The notes: generated from the letters alone by a model not told the origin. 5,316 nucleotides of DNA from Spirochaetaceae bacterium (GCA_031267955.1 JAIRYB010000207.1:1-5316), one strand, 5' to 3'; numbered from the stretch's first letter, positions 1-5,316 are shown. Program-made: numbers and translations.

Positions 1-1195
1 GACCGCCGAAAAGCGGGTCCTGGGCCGGCTTGCCCAGTACAGCGCCCTGAAGAAAAAGAGGGAAACCCGCCCTTTTACCCTACTGGTGGCGGGCTGTATG
101 GCACAGAGGCTTGGCGAAAAACTGCGGGAAGAATACCGTGCAGTTGATTATGTGGTGGGGACCGGCGCGCGATCGGTTTTCCCCCAAATACTGGAAGCCG
201 TTGAAAAAGGAGGCCCGGGCCGGGAGGCGCCCCTTGATCCGGTAAACACCGGGCCCGCGTTTGCGTTTTCATCGTTTCACCTTGAAAAAGGGCAGTTCCG
301 CTCTTTTGTACCCATCATGCACGGCTGTAACAACTTTTGTTCGTATTGCATAGTCCCCTATGTACGGGGCCGGGAAATTTCCCGCTCTCCTTCTTCGATT
401 CTGGAAGAAATCCGCCTTCTTTCTGAAAAGGGCGTGCGGGAAATATGCCTTTTGGGGCAAAATGTGAACACGTACCGCTGGGAAGACGGCAGGGGGATTT
501 TGGATTTCCCCGGGCTTCTTGAACTTGTAGCGGGGGCGCTTGAAGGGGCGGCGGTACGCTGGGTGCGCTTTTTATCGGCCAATCCGAAGGATTTCTCTTC
601 CAGGGCTATCCGGGTCATGGCGGATAACCCGGTATTCTGCCGGCACCTCCATCTCTGCGTCCAGCACGGTTCCGATACTGTCCTTAAGGCCATGAACCGT
701 GGGTATACCCGCGAAACCTACCTTGCCCTTGTAAAAGAGGTACAGAAAGCGATGCCCGGCATCAGTCTTTCCACGGACATACTCATCGGCTTTCCCGGAG
801 AAACGGAGGAGGACCTGCAGCTTACCCTGGATCTGATGGAAGAGGTGAAGTTTCTCTACGCCTATATGTACCACTACAATCCCAGGGAAGGAACAGCCGC
901 CTTCGCGCTTCCCGGCCGTATTGATGACGCGGTAAAACGGGAACGGCTTGGGCGTGTTATCGCGCTGCAAAAGAAACACACAAAAGAACTTCTTAAAAGC
1001 CGTATAGGGAAACGGGAAACGGTTTTAATTGAGGGAATTTCCCGAAAAAATGCCGATGAATTAATAACCCGTACTGAACGGGATGAAATGGCCGCGGTTC
1101 CCGGCGACGCCTCTCTAATAGGGTCCTTTGCCCGGGTGACTCTTTCGTCGATCAGGGGGAATACCTTCAGGGCGGGGTGTCCGGAATTTTTGTGA
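1..1195 (+). CDS. miaB: tRNA-2-methylthio-N6-dimethylallyladenosine synthase MiaB, 5'-truncated
   Basis: This is a radical-SAM methylthiotransferase that adds the 2-methylthio group to i6A37 in tRNAs reading UNN codons. It acts in the cytosol and uses two 4Fe-4S clusters. The frame is open from base 2, so the start codon and the first two N-terminal cluster cysteines lie upstream; about 397 residues of a usual 440-460 are present. Visible in order: the third N-terminal cluster Cys in VAGCMAQR (Cys at 95-97), the radical-SAM CxxxCxxC in GCNNFCSYCIVPYVRGRE (Cys codons at 326, 338 and 347), LGQNVNTY, the TDILIGFPGETEEDL strand, and a C-terminal TRAM domain from about 990 ending near the TGA at 1193-1195. 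CNNFC with LGQNVN marks MiaB rather than RimO or MtaB. Two usually conserved patches differ: SANP instead of TSHP, and HLCVQHGSD instead of HLPVQSGSD. The GTG at 86 is an internal Val, not a start. Family assignment is firm. Confidence 0.95.
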   Translation, partial: TAEKRVLGRLAQYSALKKKRETRPFTLLVAGCMAQRLGEKLREEYRAVDYVVGTGARSVFPQILEAVEKGGPGREAPLDPVNTGPAFAFSSFHLEKGQFRSFVPIMHGCNNFCSYCIVPYVRGREISRSPSSILEEIRLLSEKGVREICLLGQNVNTYRWEDGRGILDFPGLLELVAGALEGAAVRWVRFLSANPKDFSSRAIRVMADNPVFCRHLHLCVQHGSDTVLKAMNRGYTRETYLALVKEVQKAMPGISLSTDILIGFPGETEEDLQLTLDLMEEVKFLYAYMYHYNPREGTAAFALPGRIDDAVKRERLGRVIALQKKHTKELLKSRIGKRETVLIEGISRKNADELITRTERDEMAAVPGDASLIGSFARVTLSSIRGNTFRAGCPEFL

Positions 1196-1209
1196 ATATG
1201 GGGGAAGAC

Positions 1210-1268
1210 GGCCGTTTCAAAACCGGCCTGCCGCGTTCAAAAGCGGCCCTCCGGAATTATTCGGGGGG
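1210..1268 (+). repeat. Three tandem stem-loops downstream of miaB
   Basis: Three small hairpins follow one another directly. The first is GGCCG (1210-1214) paired with CGGCC (1224-1228). The second is GCCGC (1230-1234) paired with GCGGC (1243-1247), and its loop (GTTCAAAA) is nearly the same as that of the first (TTTCAAAAC). The third is CCCTCCG (1247-1253) paired with CGGGGGG (1262-1268) with one T-G wobble and an 8-base loop; it shares one base with the second. None has a following T-run. They may be part of the miaB 3' end processing or termination region, or a degenerate repeat. The pairing is visible in the sequence; any function is inferred. Confidence 0.5.
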
Positions 1269-1278
1269 TCTAATACCC

Positions 1279-1305
1279 AAGAACCCGCCTTTCGGCGGGA
1301 TTCTT
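1279..1305 (+). terminator. Probable rho-independent terminator after miaB
   Basis: A hairpin with an 11-bp stem: AAGAA+CCCGCC pairs with GGCGGG+TTCTT around a TTTC loop, with a single bulged A on the 3' side. It lies between the miaB stop at 1195 and the next start at 1335, which is where a terminator would be expected. The downstream tract (ATCAGATTTTAAAATTTT) is AT-rich but not a clean T-run, so termination may be incomplete and some readthrough into the next two genes is possible. Confidence 0.6.
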
Positions 1306-1324
1306 CATCAGATTTTAAAATTTT

Positions 1325-1328
1325 GGAG
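1325..1328 (+). promoter_or_regulatory. Ribosome binding site deciding the LapA-like start
   Basis: GGAG followed by six T residues and then ATG at 1335-1337. The spacing is ideal, so 1335 is preferred over the in-frame TTG at 1323, whose second codon would itself be part of this site. Just upstream lies the AT-only palindrome TTTTAAAATTTT (1313-1324). A -10-like TAAAAT (1316-1321) sits within it, but I see no matching -35, so a promoter here is only a possibility. Confidence 0.6.
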
Positions 1329-1334
1329 TTTTTT

Positions 1335-1694
1335 ATGGTTATAAAATTTATTGCGTTTGTTGTTTTATGCGCGGTTTTCCTTGTGTTTATCGGTTTCAAT
1401 CTGGAAAATAAGTGCGACATTTCTTTCGGGTTTGCGAGGCTTCCGGATGTGCCGGTATTTTTTACCGCTTTCACCTCGTTTGTTCTGGGGCTTTTGGCCT
1501 CCGTCCCTATCGCGATTTCTATACGGATTAAAAAAAGCCGGAAACGCAATGCGGAAGCCCGATCCGTGAAAAAAGCGGGAAAGAACCGGGCAGGGGGCAG
1601 GGGGGATTCGCAGGAAGACACGCTGCGGGAGAATGCCGGGCCGGAAGAAAAAGAGAGTCCTTATAAAGACGACGGTACCTATGGTGTTGATTAG
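1335..1694 (+). CDS. LapA-like (DUF1049) two-helix inner-membrane protein
   Basis: A 119-residue protein with two predicted membrane helices, about residues 3-21 and 41-63. Between them lies the short loop with the LapA/DUF1049 pattern: an Asn-bearing segment just after helix 1 (GFNLENKCDISFGF), then a Pro leading into helix 2, which contains SFVLGLL. After helix 2 comes a basic stretch (IRIKKSRKRN) and a charged, Gly/Lys/Glu-rich, probably disordered cytoplasmic tail to residue 119. In E. coli, LapA works with the TPR protein LapB in controlling lipopolysaccharide synthesis through LpxC. Treponemes generally lack canonical LPS, so that role cannot be transferred here. The start is set by GGAG at 1325. 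The 3' end overlaps the following TPR/SPOR gene by 14 bases, implying translational coupling. Family call is fairly good; function unknown. Confidence 0.75.
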   Translation: MVIKFIAFVVLCAVFLVFIGFNLENKCDISFGFARLPDVPVFFTAFTSFVLGLLASVPIAISIRIKKSRKRNAEARSVKKAGKNRAGGRGDSQEDTLRENAGPEEKESPYKDDGTYGVD

Positions 1695-2703
1695 AAAAAG
1701 CCGGTTCCGGAACGGCCTGTTTTGGAACCGGCCCGCGGTACTCGCTCTTTTCATGCTGGCGGGCCTTTTCCCCTTTAACCTGCACGCCCAGGCCTCCGGT
1801 ACGGCGCTTCTCTCCGACGAAATCCCGCTTCTGGAACGGCGGATCGCCAGCCCCGGGCTTCCCTTCGCGGAACTGCATGACAGCCTTGTCCGGCTTGGAA
1901 AGCTCTTTCTCCTTTCGGGAAATCCGGAAGGGGCTGCCGGCGCTTTTTACCGGGCCGCCTTTGCCAATCCGGAAAACAGGGACGACCGCAGCCTGCTTGA
2001 GGCCGTCCGCTGCTACATCGCCCTAGGCGAGACTGAAAGGGCGGAATCCGGGGTTCAGATGGTACTGGTCTCGGGCAGGGACCCGGCGCAGCTCAGGGAG
2101 GCCAGGTTTCTGGGCGGCCTTTCCTACGCGTTTAAAACCGGAAATATCCAATTGCTTGCATCACTTCTGGGTGCCCCGGGGGAAGGCGGCGCTGATTATC
2201 CTGAAAGAAAGAGTACGGTTTTATACGCCCTGTGGAAAATTACCGGGGATGAATCTTACCGGGCCCGGCTTCGCGCCGAATTTCCCTTAAGCCCGGAAGC
2301 TGAAAGTTTTGAGGAAACTCCCGGGCGGCAGATTGCCGGTTCTTCGTCCGCCATGTGGTTCCTCTTTCCCGGCCGGGGCGCTGTTTCGCTGGGGCCGCCG
2401 GCTGCCCGGGAAGCGGCCCCTTCCGCCGACCTGCCGCAGGCCGGCGCTTCCGCCCCGCAGCCTGCATCTGAAAACGCGGCGCCCGCCGGCACAGTTACGC
2501 TACAGACAGGGCTTTTCAGCAGGGAAGAGAACGCCCGGACCATGGCGGGCCGGCTTGAAAAGGCGGGTTTCGTGCCGGCTGTTTCCCGGCGCACGGTCAA
2601 CGGCGCCGCGTATTTTGCCGTTGGCGTGAATGCCGGCAGCGATATAAACGCGATGATACTGCGCCTAAAAGATTCCGGCTTTGAGGCTTTTCCTCTTTAC
2701 TGA
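1681..2703 (+). CDS. Secreted or periplasmic protein with TPR-like helices and C-terminal SPOR domain
   Basis: A 340-residue protein when started at ATG 1681. It has a long basic n-region, a hydrophobic core at about residues 18-32 (PAVLALFMLAGLFPF) and a plausible signal peptidase site after HAQA (residue 38). Residues about 65-165 form amphipathic helix pairs of TPR type (for example RLGKLFLLSGNPEGAAGAFY, then ALGETERAES). Residues about 238-270 are a Pro/Ala-rich linker. Residues about 271-339 are a SPOR domain: VTLQTGLFSREENARTMAG, then KAGFVPAV, AAYFAVGV and the final helix ending GFEAFPLY. SPOR domains bind peptidoglycan strands stripped of stem peptides, often at the septum. The gene overlaps the LapA-like gene by 14 bases, so the two are probably co-translated. 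The frame opens further to an ATG at 1633, which would add 16 residues; 1681 is preferred because it gives a more normal signal peptide. Neither start has a good ribosome binding site. The domain call is strong, the cellular role inferred. Confidence 0.82.
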   Translation: MVLIRKSRFRNGLFWNRPAVLALFMLAGLFPFNLHAQASGTALLSDEIPLLERRIASPGLPFAELHDSLVRLGKLFLLSGNPEGAAGAFYRAAFANPENRDDRSLLEAVRCYIALGETERAESGVQMVLVSGRDPAQLREARFLGGLSYAFKTGNIQLLASLLGAPGEGGADYPERKSTVLYALWKITGDESYRARLRAEFPLSPEAESFEETPGRQIAGSSSAMWFLFPGRGAVSLGPPAAREAAPSADLPQAGASAPQPASENAAPAGTVTLQTGLFSREENARTMAGRLEKAGFVPAVSRRTVNGAAYFAVGVNAGSDINAMILRLKDSGFEAFPLY

Positions 2704-2794
2704 CAGCCCGCGCCTGGAGGAATTCCGCGCTGCCGGCCTTGCCGTTGGTGCGGTTCGCGGTTAAATTTATTCAAAAGTGCGTAGAAACTGCGTA

Positions 2795-2862
2795 AGGAGC
2801 CCGTTTATCGTGGTTTTTGCGGCACGAAGTGGCGCAAAAACCTACAAGTGCGGCAGGCTCCT
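2795..2862. terminator. Nested inverted repeat between convergent genes, probable bidirectional terminator
   Basis: The inner hairpin pairs GGTTTTTGCG (2812-2821) with CGCAAAAACC (2833-2842), ten perfect base pairs. A G-G mismatch follows, then CAC/GTG closing a GAA triloop. The outer arms AGGAGCC (2795-2801) and GGCTCCT (2856-2862) give seven more base pairs, separated from the inner stem by an unpaired internal loop. The structure lies between the ends of two convergent genes (stops at 2701-2703 plus strand and 2863-2861 minus strand), and the outer right arm overlaps two bases of the minus-strand TAG stop. The T5 block is inside the stem rather than after it, so this is not a textbook terminator. 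It could instead be a dispersed palindromic element. Confidence 0.6.
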
Positions 2863-4420
2863 AGCTTTCCGTAACCAGTGACAGCGGGATAGCCGCCTCG
2901 TGGACTTCCTGAAAGCCCTGGATGGACAACCTTACCCGGACCAGGGTGAGGGCTTTCCAGGGGGCCGGGGATTCGCCGCTGCCGGGTTCCACAAGGTAGG
3001 TCTCGCGGGAAACCCCGGTAATGGTTCCGGGCCGCAGTTCCAGGACTATCCTGTTGTCCAGGGTAAAAAACGCGTAATTCCCCCTGCTGGAAACATTCCC
3101 CGAACGCAGTTCGTATTCCCCGCTTTTTAGAAAGACAAGCTTGCCGATAGGGCCGTCGTAAGCGGCGTCCAGATATGAAACAAGCGGCCCCGGTTCGCCT
3201 TCACCGGAGGAGTCCGCGGCAATAATCGAAAAAGGCCTGCGCCCATCTTCCCCCCGGCGGGGTTCGGCCTTGCGGTAAGATCCCTGCCAGGAATCGCTTA
3301 CCCCGATCTTGAGGCGCACGTCTTCAAAAATTTTAACGCGGATGCTGTTAAGGGATTCCAGCTCAATATCGACTGAACGCCTCAATGTGGTAACGGAGAT
3401 ATTCTGGCTGGAAATATAAATGCCGTACCTGGTGGCGCTGGAATTCTGCCAGGTAAAAACCTGCTGGACCTCGTCACTGTAAAAAATCAGTTCCCGGTTT
3501 TTTGGATCAAAGTAAATGTACTGCCGCGTGTCCAGGGTACCCTGGGGGCTTACGTAGTACCACAGCCCGCTGATGAAATTTTCAAATTCCCGCGAACCGC
3601 CGGACAGAAGTTCCCGCACCCGCCGCTGTTCAATCTGGGAACCCGGGATACGGGTAAGACGGCTTTCTTCAAAACGGTTGGTACCGGGGTTGTAACTGTA
3701 AATTACCTCAATCTGGTCAAGGATATTATCCGATTCAGGGTCCCTTCCGTAGGCGGCAATAGTAAAACTTTTACCTGTAGTAAGGCCCATCCGGTACGCC
3801 TGGGTCCGATCCGTTTCCTGTATTTGTATGGAGCCGTCTATTTCGATCTCAGCGATTTTGTCGAACGGGATTTCTTCATCATTTCCGGGGTTTTGTTTGA
3901 AGATGGTCATGGTCCGCGCTTCGCCCGAGTTCATCCCGGTAAGAATCAGGCAAACGCCGCGATCGCCGGTTATATCCTGGGTGTACAGCGAGATAGTGCC
4001 GGGGCGGGTAACTACCGTAGGGATGTCCCAAATTCGCCTGTAGCCGTTGATTTGGCGGTCAAAAACCACATAGCACAGGTAAATGCGGTTTTCGGGTTCG
4101 GAAAGATTGCGGTAGGCGATGATCTGTTCGTCTACAAGATCCCCGTTGAAATCCTGGGTAAGCACCGTCACCAGTAATTCCCCGGCGTTCAGGGCGATCT
4201 TGGCGTTCATGCTGTCTTCAAAGGCGGCAAGTTCCCTTTCCTCGCTTTTTTCTTCGCCCTGCCCGGCGGTTTCGAAACGGGGGATCACTACCCGGCTCTG
4301 CCGCTGTTCGGCGGGCTTTGGGGCGCGGAAAAAAATCTCCGGCCGGTAAACCAGGACGGCAATAAGGGAAAATGTCAGGAAAAAAACCAGAATAATTACA
4401 GGGCGCGCAGCTTTTTTCAT
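2861..4420 (-). CDS. Pallilysin (Tp0751)-family protein with lipocalin-like domain, HEXXH motif absent
   Basis: A 519-residue protein with a single N-terminal membrane segment (about residues 7-25, MKKAARP then IILVFFLTFSLIAVLV). It has no lipobox Cys and no clear signal peptidase site, so it is probably membrane-anchored and faces the periplasm or outside. Residues about 80-245 hold three Asp-rich repeats of FG-GAP/VCBS flavour: TQDFNGDLVDE (88-98), TQDITGD (147-153) and YGRDPESDNILDQ (224-236). Residues about 280-385 begin with a lipocalin-type GLW (285-287) and run through alternating strands to EDVRLKIGVSDSWQGSY. From memory this block aligns along its length with T. pallidum Tp0751, an adhesin with a lipocalin fold reported as a zinc protease. 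The Tp0751 HEVIH is replaced here by LNSIR (357-361). Residues about 420-515 are a further beta-rich tail. Tp0751 is about 237 residues, so this form is extended at both ends. The start lies 15 bases after the VWA gene stop, with no visible ribosome binding site, suggesting reinitiation. Homology is good, activity unknown. Confidence 0.8.
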   Translation of the reverse strand: MKKAARPVIILVFFLTFSLIAVLVYRPEIFFRAPKPAEQRQSRVVIPRFETAGQGEEKSEERELAAFEDSMNAKIALNAGELLVTVLTQDFNGDLVDEQIIAYRNLSEPENRIYLCYVVFDRQINGYRRIWDIPTVVTRPGTISLYTQDITGDRGVCLILTGMNSGEARTMTIFKQNPGNDEEIPFDKIAEIEIDGSIQIQETDRTQAYRMGLTTGKSFTIAAYGRDPESDNILDQIEVIYSYNPGTNRFEESRLTRIPGSQIEQRRVRELLSGGSREFENFISGLWYYVSPQGTLDTRQYIYFDPKNRELIFYSDEVQQVFTWQNSSATRYGIYISSQNISVTTLRRSVDIELESLNSIRVKIFEDVRLKIGVSDSWQGSYRKAEPRRGEDGRRPFSIIAADSSGEGEPGPLVSYLDAAYDGPIGKLVFLKSGEYELRSGNVSSRGNYAFFTLDNRIVLELRPGTITGVSRETYLVEPGSGESPAPWKALTLVRVRLSIQGFQEVHEAAIPLSLVTES

Positions 4421-4435
4421 CGTGTTTATCGCCGG

Positions 4436-5035
4436 CTACCGCATAAAGTCGGCGGCCGTGTTTTTAACGGCGGATCCGATTCCCGGCGCGACAGTTACCG
4501 CGCGCCATGCGGGAAATTCCTCGAAACGGGAATAACGCAGAAGATTGGGCATTTCCCCTCCTGATAGCGAATTATACCCTGAGGCCATGCCGCTGATCAA
4601 TAAAGCGCAGGCAAGCCGCCCCGAATCTCCGGCGGAACCGCCCTCCCGCCTGGCAGCTTCGCGCAGGGCCCCGGCAAAGTCCGCGTTTTTTGCCCCGGCG
4701 GGGATCGATCTGATCAGGGCCTTGGCCGCGTCCTTCGCCTCTTTTCCCGCGATACTGACCGAGCAGAGTTCCTCCGCCTCTTCCCCCGCGACCCAGACGG
4801 TCAGGCTGTCCCCTTCGCGCAAAAGGCCGTCCACCACCCGGCCGCAGAGCCAGTCGATCGCCTCGTTCCGGCCTTGCTCCAGGGCGGCCGACCCGTCGAT
4901 AACGACAAAGAGATCGACGGGGAGGGGCCTTGAGGTATCGGCGAAAAGCGGGGAAAAGAGGCTGCCCGATAATATCACAAAAAAAAGCGCCCGCATCCGG
5001 CAGTTACGCAAGGCGGCGCCTGAATAAGCCTGCAT
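4436..5035 (-). CDS. Secreted VWA-domain protein, Tp0750-like, with degenerate MIDAS
   Basis: 199 residues from the first ATG. The segment from Met14 (MRALFFVILSGSLFSPLFA, likely cut after Ala32) is a textbook signal peptide. The mature part begins with a VWA core: strand VDLFVVIDGSAAL (40-52), then alternating helices and strands (DSLTVWVAG, ALLISGMASG at 144-153, AWRAVTVAPG). MIDAS residues are partly lost: Asp47 and Ser49 of DxSxS remain, but the third position is Ala51. The usual Thr near NADFAGAL (118-124) is Ala or Asn, and the Asp of the LLxDG strand is Ser148. Position directly before the pallilysin-family gene matches tp0750 beside tp0751 in T. pallidum, where the two products are reported to act together. 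The start is uncertain: the 5035 ATG has AGAAGG only one base away, and a candidate extended -10 lies directly before it, which would favour Met14 at 4996. Confidence 0.75.
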   Translation of the reverse strand: MQAYSGAALRNCRMRALFFVILSGSLFSPLFADTSRPLPVDLFVVIDGSAALEQGRNEAIDWLCGRVVDGLLREGDSLTVWVAGEEAEELCSVSIAGKEAKDAAKALIRSIPAGAKNADFAGALREAARREGGSAGDSGRLACALLISGMASGYNSLSGGEMPNLLRYSRFEEFPAWRAVTVAPGIGSAVKNTAADFMR

Positions 5036-5042
5036 ACCTTCT

Positions 5043-5051
5043 ATTCTAACA
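5043..5051 (-). promoter_or_regulatory. Candidate extended -10 promoter for the VWA/pallilysin operon
   Basis: Reading the minus strand, TG-T-TAGAAT matches an extended -10 element (TGnTATAAT) with one mismatch in the hexamer. No good -35 is seen 16-18 bases upstream, which is common for extended -10 promoters. Transcription would start at about 5036-5034, almost on the first ATG of the VWA gene. That gives either a leaderless message or translation from a later start such as Met14 at 4996. The element lies between the tandem stops of the upstream gene and the VWA gene. Confidence 0.35.
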
Positions 5052-5061
5052 TAAATCCGGC

Positions 5062-5316
5062 CTATTAGCTACTGGCCGCGTTGCTTCTCCGCCCTGCCCG
5101 GGCATAGGCGGCCGGCCGCTCAACGTTTTCTTCGGTGATTTCCTTGTCCGTAACCCCAAACAAGGTTTCCATGTTGCTCCACTTCCGCCGCTCTTTCATT
5201 ATATTCCGTAAACCACCGGCTATGCCGGTGAGACTTGAAAAGGCTATGCCGTGCGGTGCGTGATCCGAATAGCGAAAAGCAAATTGGTTATGAGGAATCA
5301 AACAAACCGGAGCTGA
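5062..5316 (-). CDS. C-terminal end of an unrecognised protein, truncated by the window edge
   Basis: The frame is open from the right edge of the window to a TAA at 5067-5065, followed at once by an in-frame TAG (5064-5062); tandem stops are typical of a real gene end. About 83 residues are visible. The composition is protein-like, with Gly/Ala-rich GIAFSSLTGIAGG, a basic helix-like RNIMKERRKWSNMETLFG, an acidic stretch DKEITEENVE and a basic Ala/Ser tail. A TTG at 5301 and an ATG at 5199 could in principle start shorter products, but neither has a convincing ribosome binding site, so a continuing gene is more likely. I do not recognise the family. In T. pallidum, tp0749 and the cytoplasmic filament gene cfpA (tp0748) lie beside tp0750, so one of those is a candidate from gene order alone. 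No function is claimed. Confidence 0.5.

Noticed and set aside
1192..1341. Small open frame starting GTG overlapping the miaB stop and running to TAA near 1341
   Set aside because: It runs straight through all four hairpins and the next gene's ribosome binding site, and the encoded peptide has no recognisable features.
2256..2629. Several open frames on both strands over the SPOR gene
   Set aside because: High GC and the Pro/Ala-rich linker suppress stop codons in other frames; the SPOR and signal peptide features fix the true frame.
2736..2790. Possible promoter in the AT-rich stretch TTAAATTTATTCAAAA
   Set aside because: The region lies between convergent gene ends, so no gene would be served, and no paired -35/-10 spacing was found.
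3824..4177. Plus-strand open frame of 117 codons within the pallilysin-family gene
   Set aside because: A shadow of the 519-residue minus-strand gene, whose repeats and domain match are much stronger evidence.
4545..5027. Long plus-strand open frame of 160 codons opposite the VWA gene
   Set aside because: It is antisense to a gene with a clear signal peptide and VWA core; its product is Ser/Ala/Pro/Arg-rich with no domain pattern, as expected from the reverse of GC-rich coding DNA.
5214..5251. Perfect inverted repeat CACCGGC-TAT-GCCGGTG (5214-5230) and a repeated GGCTATGCCG at 5218 and 5242
   Set aside because: Both lie in the coding frame and are explained by two Gly-Ile-Ala codon runs in the encoded protein; no regulatory role is needed.

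Overview
The window looks like chromosomal core DNA from a spirochaete, most likely a GC-rich treponeme of the environmental or insect-gut kind. The main reason is the minus-strand gene pair. A von Willebrand factor A (VWA) type secreted protein is followed by a membrane-anchored protein whose lipocalin-like domain aligns, as I remember the sequences, with Treponema pallidum Tp0751 (pallilysin). In T. pallidum the neighbouring gene is tp0750, also a VWA-type protein. DNA composition is GC-rich throughout, and I see no mobile element, CRISPR array, tRNA or rRNA.

Layout: (1) 1-1195, plus strand: the 3' part of miaB, the radical-SAM tRNA methylthiotransferase, truncated by the window start. (2) 1196-1334: a structured intergenic stretch with four consecutive stem-loops, the last a probable terminator. 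(3) 1335-1694 and 1681-2703, plus strand: two overlapping genes, a LapA-like (DUF1049) two-helix membrane protein and a secreted protein with TPR-like helices and a C-terminal SPOR domain, probably an envelope or peptidoglycan-associated pair. (4) 2704-2860: a convergent intergenic region holding a long nested inverted repeat that reaches into the stop codon of the minus-strand gene and is probably a bidirectional terminator. (5) 5035-2861, minus strand: the VWA-like gene followed after 15 bases by the pallilysin-family gene, apparently one operon. (6) 5316-5065, minus strand: the 3' end of an unrecognised gene that enters from the right edge.

The most interesting part is the pallilysin/VWA pair. 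The pallilysin homologue is about twice the length of Tp0751, carries an N-terminal region with three Asp-rich repeats of FG-GAP/VCBS flavour, and lacks the HEXXH motif on which the metalloprotease activity of Tp0751 was based. Its VWA partner has a degenerate metal-ion-dependent adhesion site (MIDAS). Together these suggest that the conserved ancestral job of this pair is a structural or binding role at the cell envelope rather than zinc proteolysis.
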